DNA of 5,379 nucleotides from an uncultured Oscillospiraceae bacterium (lineage in GTDB: Bacteria > Bacillota > Clostridia > Oscillospirales > Oscillospiraceae), in NCBI GenBank assembly GCA_934623545.1, contig CAKTVN010000125.1, positions 1 through 5,379 on the forward strand. Direction: 5' to 3'. Below, one piece after another: positions 1-5,379 of this stretch. The notes under the pieces are model-generated. The model was not told the DNA's origin, ran no database searches, and saw only the letters and a program-made list of their open reading frames with translations. A program made the translations under genes and the position numbers. Numbering within the stretch: the first letter of the stretch is position 1; every line of letters begins with the position of its first letter.

Positions 1-114
1 GAGCATTATGAGGCGCTTGCGGAATATCTCACGCAGTGCGGATATTCCGAACAGACACTACAGAATTTATTCTGCGATTCCTGGAGGAAGGTTGTGAGAT
101 CATGTATTATATAA
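1..114 (+). CDS. C-terminal end of an upstream gene, possibly an M19-family dipeptidase (partial)
   Basis: Frame 1 is open from the window edge to a TAA at 112-114 and gives 37 residues. They look like real protein: an amphipathic helix (ALAEYL), then GYSEQTLQNLF, then SWRKVVR. Many M19 (membrane/renal-type) dipeptidases end in this way, with a helix, a GYSEE-like turn and a final N/W-x-R-V segment, so that family is my best guess. It is inferred from the shape of a short fragment, not from catalytic residues, which would lie outside the window. The stop lies 13 bases inside thrC, so the two genes overlap in different frames, consistent with one operon. The other forward frames are less convincing: frame 2 stops at 95-97 with a less protein-like peptide, and frame 3 is the thrC frame. 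I am fairly sure something is coding here and unsure of its family. Confidence 0.5.
   Translation, partial: EHYEALAEYLTQCGYSEQTLQNLFCDSWRKVVRSCII
83..91 (+). promoter_or_regulatory. Ribosome binding site of thrC
   Basis: GGAGGAAGG lies before the ATG at 102. The GGAGG core is 14 bases from the start, which is long; the AAGG portion is 10 bases away, which is acceptable. It lies inside the end of the upstream reading frame. It supports the ATG at 102 over the in-frame GTG at 36, which has no such motif before it. Confidence 0.6.
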
Positions 115-1583
115 GTACCAGAGACGCATCACTGCGTTATACCGCCTCGCAGGCGATCGTGCAGGGGCTGAGCCGCGAGGGAGGCTTGTTCCTGCCGGAG
201 CAAATTCCAATGCTCCCGGAGGGAAGCATTGAGCGGCTGGCGAAGCTGCCCTATACGGAGCGTGCGGTCTATGTGATGAAGCTCTATCTCGACGAATTTA
301 CCGAGGACGAGCTGCGCACGTTCGCGGAGCGCGCCTACGGTCCTGAAAAATTTGACACCCCCGCCGCCGCGCCGCTGGCATACCCGGAGGAAAACACCGC
401 CGTGCTGGAGCTCTGGCACGGTCCGACGTGCGCGTTCAAGGACATGGCGCTTCAGATGCTGCCGTATCTGCTGACTGCGTCGCTGCGCAAGACGGGCGAG
501 GAAAAGACCGCCTGCATTCTGGTCGCGACCTCCGGCGATACCGGCAAGGCGGCGCTTGAGGGCTTCCGCGATGTGGAGCACACGAAGATCCTCGTGTTCT
601 ATCCGGACGGCGGCGTTTCGGATATCCAGAAATTGCAGATGGTCACGCAGGAGGGAAGCAACGTCGGTGTCTGCGCCGTCGTCGGAAATTTTGACGACGC
701 CCAGACCGGCGTAAAGAAGATCTTCTCCGACCCGGTGATGCGCGAAAAGCTCGCAGCGGATGGGAAGCTCCTTTCCTCGGCAAACTCCATCAACTGGGGC
801 AGAGTCCTGCCGCAGATCGTGTACTACGTTTCCGCGTATTGCGACCTGCTCGCCGCCGGAAGGCTCCGGATGGGGGAGAAGGTCAACGTCTGCGTCCCGA
901 CAGGCAATTTCGGCAACATCCTCGCGGCGTATTACGCCAAGCGCATGGGCGTGCCGTTTGACCGGCTGATCTGCGCATCGAACTCGAATAACGTCCTGAC
1001 GGATTTCATCCGCACCGGCGTTTATGACCGCAACCGCCCATTCTACACGACGATGTCGCCGTCAATGGACATCCTGATCTCCTCGAATCTGGAACGGCTT
1101 CTGTACCTTCTCTCCGGCTCGGACGAGGTCGTGCGCGGGTATATGCAGCAGCTTGCCGAGACCGGACGCTACAAGGTTTCGGAGGCGCTGCGCGCGCAGA
1201 TCGCGGAGCATTTCTCCTGCGGCTTCTGCGACGAGCGGACGACGGCGCAGACCATTCATGACGTATACGAAAAAGACGGCTACCTGATCGACACGCACAC
1301 GGCGGTCGCGTGGGCGGTGCTCGACGCCTATCGCCGCGAGACGGGCGACGAAAAATGCACGGTCCTTGCCTCGACGGCAAGTCCCTTCAAGTTCTGCGCA
1401 GACGTGCTCAGCGCCCTCGGCGTGACGGAGCACGAGACCGGCACAAAGATTCTGAGCCAGCTCTCCGGGTGCACCGGTCGCCCCGAGCCGAAGCCGCTCG
1501 CCTCGCTCGCGGGGAAGCCCGTTCGCTTCACCGGCGCCACGGAGAAGGAGCGCATGGCGGACGCCGTGCTGGAGCTGCTGTAA
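102..1583 (+). CDS. thrC: Threonine synthase (PLP-dependent)
   Basis: This enzyme converts O-phospho-L-homoserine and water to L-threonine and phosphate, the last step of threonine biosynthesis, in the cytoplasm with pyridoxal phosphate. The 493-residue product has the N-terminal threonine synthase domain (MYYISTRD start, then a GLSREGGLFLPE segment at 22-33). The PLP-binding lysine is K113 in HGPTCAFKD (106-114). A SGDTGKAA loop follows at 144-151, SANSINWGR at 226-234, and the glycine-rich PTGNFGN cofactor phosphate loop at 266-272. Length and N-terminal domain fit the long form of the enzyme (E. coli/yeast-like class) rather than the roughly 350-residue form. An in-frame GTG at 36 would add 22 residues, but the family begins at MYY and the ribosome binding site favours 102. 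It overlaps the upstream gene by 13 bases and the next gene by one. No hom or thrB is visible, so threonine genes are not fully clustered here. Confidence 0.96.
   Translation: MYYISTRDASLRYTASQAIVQGLSREGGLFLPEQIPMLPEGSIERLAKLPYTERAVYVMKLYLDEFTEDELRTFAERAYGPEKFDTPAAAPLAYPEENTAVLELWHGPTCAFKDMALQMLPYLLTASLRKTGEEKTACILVATSGDTGKAALEGFRDVEHTKILVFYPDGGVSDIQKLQMVTQEGSNVGVCAVVGNFDDAQTGVKKIFSDPVMREKLAADGKLLSSANSINWGRVLPQIVYYVSAYCDLLAAGRLRMGEKVNVCVPTGNFGNILAAYYAKRMGVPFDRLICASNSNNVLTDFIRTGVYDRNRPFYTTMSPSMDILISSNLERLLYLLSGSDEVVRGYMQQLAETGRYKVSEALRAQIAEHFSCGFCDERTTAQTIHDVYEKDGYLIDTHTAVAWAVLDAYRRETGDEKCTVLASTASPFKFCADVLSALGVTEHETGTKILSQLSGCTGRPEPKPLASLAGKPVRFTGATEKERMADAVLELL
1571..1574 (+). promoter_or_regulatory. 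Ribosome binding site of the phosphoesterase gene, inside thrC
   Basis: GGAG lies 8 bases before the ATG at 1583, within the last codons of thrC. With the TAATG stop/start overlap, this fits translational coupling to thrC. Confidence 0.55.
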
Positions 1584-2272
1584 TGGCGCTGTACGCGATC
1601 GGCGATCTGCACCTCTCGCTTGAGTCTGACAAGCCGATGGATGTCTTCGGCGGGCGCTGGGAGGGCTATGTGGACAAGCTCCGCGAGGGGCTGCGCGTCA
1701 TCGGACCCGAGGACACGACGGTCCTGCTCGGCGATCTGAGCTGGGCGATGGAGCTCGAGCGCGCGGTAGAGGATTTTTCCTTCATCTCCGCCATCCCCGG
1801 ACGGAAGATCATCCTCAAGGGCAATCACGATTACTGGTGGTCGACGGCGGCAAAGTTTTACCGCTTCTGCGCGGAGCACGCGTTCGAAAATATGTATGTG
1901 CTCAACAACAACTGCTGGTTTTACGGCGATACGGCGCTCTGCGGGACACGCGGCTGGTTCTATGAGGAGGACCTGAAGGGCACGCACGACGAGAAGGTCT
2001 TTCGCCGCGAGCTCGGGCGGCTCGAAACCTCGCTCAAGGCGGCTGGGGAGCATGAAAAGCTCTGCTTTTTGCACTACCCGCCCAAATACGGCGGCTATGA
2101 GTGCCCGGAGATTCTGGAGCTGCTGCGTGCTTACGACGTCCGCGCCTGCTATTACGGGCACCTGCACGCCGAGAGCCTGCGGATGGCGTTTACCGGGCGG
2201 GCTTACGACGTGGATTTCCGATGCGTTTCTGCTGATTATGTAAACTTTATGCCGCAAAAGGTGCTCGATTGA
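1583..2272 (+). CDS. Calcineurin-like metallophosphoesterase, substrate unknown
   Basis: The 229-residue product carries the full metal-binding set of the calcineurin-like phosphoesterase fold: D8 and H10 (GDLH), D51 (LLGDLSW), N81-H82-D83 (KGNHDYWW), H164 (FLHYPP) and H193/H195 (GHLH). These residues normally hold two divalent metals and hydrolyse a phosphomono- or phosphodiester. I see no signal peptide or membrane segment, so it is probably cytoplasmic. It resembles the small bacterial predicted phosphohydrolases grouped, as I recall, in COG1768; their substrate is not established and cannot be read from sequence. The frame stays open upstream to 1310, but the start at 1583 gives an N-terminus beginning directly with the first metal motif, has a GGAG 8 bases before it, and avoids a long overlap with thrC. 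The ATG shares its A with the thrC stop, so translation is probably coupled. A link to threonine metabolism is only positional. Confidence 0.9.
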   Translation: MALYAIGDLHLSLESDKPMDVFGGRWEGYVDKLREGLRVIGPEDTTVLLGDLSWAMELERAVEDFSFISAIPGRKIILKGNHDYWWSTAAKFYRFCAEHAFENMYVLNNNCWFYGDTALCGTRGWFYEEDLKGTHDEKVFRRELGRLETSLKAAGEHEKLCFLHYPPKYGGYECPEILELLRAYDVRACYYGHLHAESLRMAFTGRAYDVDFRCVSADYVNFMPQKVLD

Positions 2273-2273
2273 C

Positions 2274-2289
2274 GCCGCGGCGGCGCGGC
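2274..2289 (+). terminator. Candidate intrinsic terminator after the phosphoesterase gene
   Basis: A perfect 6-bp, all-GC inverted repeat (GCCGCG / CGCGGC) with a 4-base loop begins 2 bases after the stop codon. It is followed by TTT (2290-2292) and, after six bases, a second TTT (2299-2301). The T tract is short and interrupted, so termination may be leaky. Its position, between the end of one operon and a good promoter, supports the call. Confidence 0.45.
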
Positions 2290-2302
2290 TTTGACGGCTT
2301 TC

Positions 2303-2363
2303 AAAAAAAGTTTACCGAAAAATAAAAATATGTGTGGAAATCTCGGAAAAAGTCTGATAGAAT
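2303..2363 (+). promoter_or_regulatory. Vegetative sigma-A-type promoter of the tig-clpP-clpX operon, with A-rich upstream region
   Basis: The -35 element TGGAAA (2335-2340, 4 of 6 matches to TTGACA) and the -10 element TAGAAT (2358-2363, 5 of 6 matches to TATAAT) are separated by exactly 17 bases. A TG at 2355-2356, one base before the -10, makes it an extended -10. Transcription would start near 2370, giving a leader of about 59 bases. A run rich in A and T (2303-2330) covers roughly -40 to -67 and resembles an UP element that contacts the RNA polymerase alpha subunits. The region is sharply more AT-rich than the flanking genes. Confidence 0.7.
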
Positions 2364-2389
2364 ATTACGGATTCAAAAATGGTGAACTA

Positions 2390-2406
2390 CGGCTGCGGGG
2401 CAGCCG
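2390..2406 (+). promoter_or_regulatory. Stem-loop in the tig leader
   Basis: CGGCTGC (2390-2396) and GCAGCCG (2400-2406) form a perfect 7-bp GC-rich stem with a GGG loop. It would begin about 20 bases from the predicted 5' end of the mRNA and end 8 bases before the ribosome binding site, leaving that site free. A role in mRNA stability or in positioning the ribosome is possible. No T tract follows, so it is not a standard terminator. Confidence 0.45.
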
Positions 2407-2414
2407 CACCACAT

Positions 2415-2420
2415 AGGAGG
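2415..2420 (+). promoter_or_regulatory. Ribosome binding site of tig
   Basis: A perfect AGGAGG lies 8 bases before the ATG at 2429. This consensus site at good spacing suggests efficient translation. Confidence 0.85.
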
Positions 2421-2428
2421 AAATCACA

Positions 2429-3805
2429 ATGAACGTAAAAAGCGTAGAAAATGAAAAGGGCAGCGCAAAGGTCGTTGTCGAGATCGAGAAGCCGGAATTT
2501 GAAAACGCGCTCAACAAGGCGTATGCCAAGTGCAAGAAGAGCATCATGATCCCCGGCTTCCGCAAGGGCAAGGCGCCCCGGAAGATGGTCGAAGCCATGT
2601 ACGGCGCAACGGTGTTCTATGAGGATGCCGTCAATGAGATCTTCCCGGAAATCTACGTGAAGGCGATCGTTGATCAGAAGCTCAAGGCAGTCGGCACGCC
2701 GTCTGTTGCCGATATGGACACGGATGAGAACGGCAATGTCGTTCTGACCGTCGTCACCGAGCTCTATCCCGAGGTCACCCTCGGCGAATACAAGGGCATC
2801 GAGGTCCCGAAGGCTGCCGTTTCCGTTTCCAAGGCGGAGGTCGACGCTGAGGTCGAGCGCATGGCAGAGCGCAATGCGCGCATCGAGACCGTAGATCGCG
2901 CCGCCAAGGACGGCGATACGCTGGTGCTCGACTTTGAGGGCTTTGTCGACGGCAAGCCGTTTGAGGGCGGCAAGGCGGAGAAGTATACGCTGAAGCTCGG
3001 CTCGAAGTCCTTCATCCCCGGCTTTGAGGATGCGCTCGTCGGCGCGGTCGCCGGCGAAGAGCGCGACGTGAACGTCACATTCCCCACGGACTATGCTCCG
3101 GAGCTTGCGGGCAAGGATGCGACCTTCAAGTGCAAGGTCCATGAGGTCAAGGAGACCATTCTCCCCGAGCTCGACGACGAGTTCGCGAAGGACGTTTCCG
3201 AGTTCGATACCCTCGCCGCGCTGCGCAAGGACATCAAGGCAAAGCGCCTCAAGAGCCGTCAGGATGACGCTGACCGCGCGTTTGAGAACGCCGCTGTCGA
3301 GCTCGCGGGCAAGAACATGACCGTCGACATCCCCGCCTGCATGATCGATGAGCAGCTCGACAAGCAGATGGAGCAGTTCGCCTATCAGCTCCAGATGCAG
3401 GGCATGAAGGTCGAGGATTACGCCAAGATGATGGGCGGCGACGTCGAGTCGATGCGCAATGCGATGCGCCCGATGGCGGAGCAGAATGTCCGCTCGAGCC
3501 TCCTGCTCAGCGAGATCGTCCATCAGGAGAACATCGAGGTCACCGACGAGGAGATCGAGGAAGAGCTCAAGCGTCTTGCCGAGCAGTACAAGATGGAGCT
3601 GGACAAGGTCAAGGAAGCCGTCGATCACGATGCGCTCAAGGCGGACCTCGCCGGTAAGAAGGCTGCCAAGCTGATCGTGGACAACGCGGTCGCCGTGGAA
3701 GAGAAGAAGCCCGCGAAGAAGACTGCCAAGAAGTCCGCAAAGAAGACCGAAGACGGCGAGAAGGAAGAGGCTCCCGCCGAGACAGAAGAGAGTGTAAAGG
3801 AATAA
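2429..3805 (+). CDS. tig: Trigger factor, ribosome-associated chaperone and peptidyl-prolyl isomerase
   Basis: Trigger factor docks at the ribosome exit tunnel and shields nascent chains; its FKBP-type domain catalyses proline isomerisation. The 458-residue product has the three family domains in order. The N-terminal ribosome-binding domain (about 1-115) contains the docking signature GFRKGKAP with F44-R45-K46. The FKBP-like domain (about 160-245) includes the DTLVLDFEGFVDG segment and FIPGFEDALVGA. The helical SurA-like C-terminal domain (about 250-422) forms the chaperone arms. After residue 424 comes an unusual low-complexity tail: three AKK repeats (429-439), then an acidic stretch (441-458). 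Full length is slightly above the usual 425-450 because of this tail. The start has a consensus ribosome binding site. It is the first gene of an apparent operon with clpP and clpX, an arrangement common across bacteria. Confidence 0.97.
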   Translation: MNVKSVENEKGSAKVVVEIEKPEFENALNKAYAKCKKSIMIPGFRKGKAPRKMVEAMYGATVFYEDAVNEIFPEIYVKAIVDQKLKAVGTPSVADMDTDENGNVVLTVVTELYPEVTLGEYKGIEVPKAAVSVSKAEVDAEVERMAERNARIETVDRAAKDGDTLVLDFEGFVDGKPFEGGKAEKYTLKLGSKSFIPGFEDALVGAVAGEERDVNVTFPTDYAPELAGKDATFKCKVHEVKETILPELDDEFAKDVSEFDTLAALRKDIKAKRLKSRQDDADRAFENAAVELAGKNMTVDIPACMIDEQLDKQMEQFAYQLQMQGMKVEDYAKMMGGDVESMRNAMRPMAEQNVRSSLLLSEIVHQENIEVTDEEIEEELKRLAEQYKMELDKVKEAVDHDALKADLAGKKAAKLIVDNAVAVEEKKPAKKTAKKSAKKTEDGEKEEAPAETEESVKE

Positions 3806-3855
3806 TTTCCCTCCTGGATGGTTAGAATGTTTCAACCGAAGAAAGGAGAACTGTT
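3806..3855 (+). promoter_or_regulatory. tig-clpP spacer with ribosome binding site and a complementary CTCCT sequence
   Basis: The clpP ribosome binding site AGGAG (3844-3848) lies 7 bases before the ATG. CTCCT (3811-3815), just after the tig stop, is its exact reverse complement, and a GGTT/AACC pair (3820-3823 and 3834-3837) nests between them. If the RNA folds this way, the site would be partly hidden when ribosomes are not finishing tig. No terminator and no convincing promoter are seen, so clpP is expected to be co-transcribed with tig. Confidence 0.4.
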
Positions 3856-4437
3856 ATGAATTTGGTACCGTATGTTGTAGAACAGACCAGCCGCGGCGAG
3901 CGCTCGTATGACATTTTCTCGCGCCTGCTCAACGACCGCATCGTGTTTTTGTCCGGCGAGGTCGACGGAAACTCCGCCAGCCTGATCGTCGCCCAGATGC
4001 TCTATCTCGAGGCGCAGGATCCCGACAAGGACATCCAGTTTTACATCAACAGCCCCGGCGGAAGCGTCACCGACGGCATGGCGATCTATGACACCATGCA
4101 GTATATCAAGTGCGACGTGTCCACCATCTGCATCGGTATGGCGGCGTCCATGGGCGCGTTTCTGCTGTCGTCCGGCGCGAAGGGCAAGCGCATTGCACTT
4201 CCGAACGCCGAGATCATGATCCATCAGCCGCTCGGCGGCACGCAGGGTCAGACGACGGATATGCAGATCCACGTCGAGCGGATGCTCCGCATCAAGAAGC
4301 ATCTCAATGAGATCCTCGCGCAGAACACCGGAAAGCCGCTGGAGACGATCTGCCACGACACCGAGCGCGACAATTTCATGAGCGCCGAGGAAGCAAAGCA
4401 GTACGGGCTTGTCGATAAGGTCATCTACAACCGCTAA
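3856..4437 (+). CDS. clpP: ATP-dependent Clp protease proteolytic subunit
   Basis: ClpP is a cytoplasmic serine peptidase of family S14. It forms a 14-subunit barrel that degrades proteins threaded in by an AAA+ unfoldase such as ClpX, encoded next door. The 193-residue product has the complete catalytic triad: S98 in [10 protein letters not shown]123 in MIHQP and D172 in DTERDNFMS. The oxyanion-region glycines are visible in [11 protein letters not shown] (65-74). The N-terminus ([20 protein letters not shown]) matches the mature axial-loop segment of known ClpPs almost directly, so there is little or no propeptide to remove. Length is typical. It is a canonical, fully conserved copy with no sign of an inactive paralogue. 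It lies 50 bases after tig and 33 before clpX, in the same orientation. Confidence 0.98.
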   Translation: MNLVPYVVEQTSRGERSYDIFSRLLNDRIVFLSGEVDGNSASLIVAQMLYLEAQDPDKDIQFYINSPGGSVTDGMAIYDTMQYIKCDVSTICIGMAASMGAFLLSSGAKGKRIALPNAEIMIHQPLGGTQGQTTDMQIHVERMLRIKKHLNEILAQNTGKPLETICHDTERDNFMSAEEAKQYGLVDKVIYNR

Positions 4438-4441
4438 ATAA

Positions 4442-4462
4442 TTTTTCCACATTGGAAAGGAG
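4442..4462 (+). promoter_or_regulatory. Ribosome binding site of clpX, abutted by an inverted repeat
   Basis: GGAG (4459-4462) sits 8 bases before the TTG start at 4471. Immediately before it, TTTCCA (4444-4449) and TGGAAA (4453-4458) form a perfect inverted repeat with a CAT loop. Two G-U pairs (T4443 with G4459, T4442 with G4460) could extend the stem into the ribosome binding site. The site and its spacing are clear; regulation by the hairpin is conjecture. Confidence 0.5.
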
Positions 4463-4470
4463 AAGGCATA

Positions 4471-5379
4471 TTGGCAAGAGACAGCGTGCGCTGCTCCTTC
4501 TGCGGAAAACGGCAGGAGCAGGTCAATCGGATCATTGCCGGACCCAACGTCTATATCTGCAATGAGTGTGTGGATCTTTGCGCCAGCATTCTTGCCGACG
4601 AGATGCATCCGGGCAACAAGACCTCCCAACTGGAGCTGCCCGATACGCTCCCGACTCCGCAGGAGATCAAAACCTATATGGACCGCTACATCATCGGACA
4701 GGAGGCGGCGAAGGTCGCCCTGTCCGTGGCGGTGTACAACCATTATAAGCGTATCTACTTTGAAAACGACACCGATATCGAGCTTCAGAAGAGCAACATT
4801 CTGCTGATCGGTCCGACGGGCTCCGGCAAGACGCTCTTCGCGCAGACGCTTGCAAAAATTCTGAACGTTCCGTTCGCCATCGCGGACGCGACGACACTGA
4901 CCGAGGCGGGCTATGTCGGCGAGGATGTGGAAAACATCCTCCTGCGGCTGCTTCAGGCTGCCGACTTTGACGTCGAGCTGGCGCAGCGCGGCATCATCTA
5001 CATCGATGAGATGGATAAGATCGCCCGCAAGTCCGAAAACACGTCCATCACCCGTGATGTTTCCGGCGAGGGCGTGCAGCAGGCGCTGCTGAAGATCCTC
5101 GAGGGCACGGTCGCGAACGTCCCGCCGCAGGGCGGGCGCAAGCATCCGCAGCAGGAGTTCATTCAGATCGATACGACCAACATCCTGTTCATCTGCGGCG
5201 GCGCGTTTGATGGTCTGGACAAGATCATCGAGCAGCGCACCGACAAATCGACCATCGGCTTTGACGCGCCGATCGAGAGCAAAAAGCAGCGTGACGTCGG
5301 CAAGCTCTTCCAGCTGGTCCAGCCGCACGACCTTCTGAAGTTCGGCATCATTCCGGAGCTTGTCGGTCGTCTGCCGGTC
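4471..5379 (+). CDS. clpX: ATP-dependent Clp protease ATP-binding subunit ClpX (C-terminus cut by window edge)
   Basis: ClpX is the hexameric AAA+ unfoldase that recognises tagged or damaged proteins, unfolds them with ATP and feeds them to ClpP. The 303 residues present cover most of a protein usually 410-430 long. The N-terminal zinc-binding domain has C8, C11, C30 and C33. The AAA+ module shows Walker A GPTGSGKT (114-121), the GYVGE pore-1 loop (147-151), Walker B IIYIDE (175-180), the pore-2 region [10 protein letters not shown] (195-204), the RKH loop (223-225), the IGF loop that docks on ClpP (262-264), and PELVGRLPV with arginine finger R300. The start is TTG: a GGAG lies 8 bases upstream, and the first in-frame ATG (codon 45, 4603) would remove the zinc domain. 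A GTG at codon 6 (4486) is possible but worse placed. Sensor 2 and the C-terminal small domain lie beyond the window. Confidence 0.97.
   Translation, partial: MARDSVRCSFCGKRQEQVNRIIAGPNVYICNECVDLCASILADEMHPGNKTSQLELPDTLPTPQEIKTYMDRYIIGQEAAKVALSVAVYNHYKRIYFENDTDIELQKSNILLIGPTGSGKTLFAQTLAKILNVPFAIADATTLTEAGYVGEDVENILLRLLQAADFDVELAQRGIIYIDEMDKIARKSENTSITRDVSGEGVQQALLKILEGTVANVPPQGGRKHPQQEFIQIDTTNILFICGGAFDGLDKIIEQRTDKSTIGFDAPIESKKQRDVGKLFQLVQPHDLLKFGIIPELVGRLPV

Noticed and set aside
36..101. N-terminal extension of thrC from a GTG at 36
   Set aside because: No ribosome binding site precedes it, the 22 extra residues are not part of the family, and the region is better explained as the end of the upstream gene in frame 1.
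1328..2257. A 309-codon open frame on the - strand opposite the thrC end and the phosphoesterase
   Set aside because: The forward strand holds two genes with intact catalytic motifs; the reverse translation has none and crosses their junction.
2291..2296. TTGACG as a -35 element
   Set aside because: No -10-like hexamer follows at 16-18 bases; the pair at 2335-2340 and 2358-2363 fits far better.
2290..2305. Possible CtsR operator (TTTGACG followed by TTTCAAA)
   Set aside because: Only the first half fits the TTTGACC half-site; the second matches poorly and the spacing is 2 rather than 3 bases. It also overlaps the tail of the candidate terminator.
3823..3828. TAGAAT as a -10 element for a separate clpP promoter
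   Set aside because: No acceptable -35 hexamer lies 16-18 bases upstream and the TG before it is at the wrong spacing for an extended -10.
2387..3835. A 482-codon open frame on the - strand opposite tig
   Set aside because: It mirrors tig almost end to end and its translation is Leu/Asp/Arg-rich low-complexity sequence, as expected when a GC-biased gene is read in reverse. No motifs are recognisable, and tig has full domain support.
3832..5328. A 498-codon open frame on the - strand opposite clpP and clpX
   Set aside because: It is the same reverse-strand artefact. It runs through two well-identified genes on the other strand and shows no coherent domain.

Overview
The window reads as ordinary chromosomal housekeeping DNA from a Gram-positive anaerobe of class Clostridia, most likely the order Oscillospirales. 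Support for this is the GC-rich coding DNA (strong G/C third-position preference), AGGAGG-type ribosome binding sites, a clostridial-style long threonine synthase, and the gene order trigger factor, clpP, clpX. The lineage is inferred from protein character and synteny; no search was run. Every recognised gene is on the + strand, and no mobile element, CRISPR array, tRNA or rRNA is visible.

Layout. Positions 1-114 hold the last 37 codons of an upstream gene, possibly an M19-type dipeptidase, whose stop lies inside the start of thrC. thrC (102-1583) encodes a complete PLP-dependent threonine synthase. It overlaps by one base (TAATG) a calcineurin-like metallophosphoesterase of unknown substrate (1583-2272). 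These three genes look like the end of one operon, closed by a GC-rich hairpin at 2274-2289.

The only sizeable non-coding stretch (2273-2428, 156 bases) also carries a well-formed vegetative promoter (-35 at 2335-2340, extended -10 at 2355-2363) with an A-rich upstream region. A short leader hairpin (2390-2406) precedes a strong ribosome binding site. This promoter should drive a second operon: tig (trigger factor, 2429-3805), clpP (3856-4437) and clpX (4471 to the window edge; 303 codons present, C-terminus missing). Gaps within this operon are 50 and 33 bases, with no terminator seen.

Functionally, the second operon is a proteostasis unit. Trigger factor meets nascent chains at the ribosome exit. 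ClpX unfolds tagged or damaged proteins and feeds them to the ClpP peptidase. All catalytic and docking residues I could check are intact: the ClpP triad, and ClpX zinc cysteines, Walker A/B, pore loops, IGF loop and arginine finger.

I do not see an undescribed system here. The points worth a second look are small: the TTG start of clpX and a hairpin touching its ribosome binding site, a sequence after tig complementary to the clpP ribosome binding site, the leader hairpin of tig, the lysine-rich tail of trigger factor, and the uncharacterised phosphoesterase coupled to thrC.
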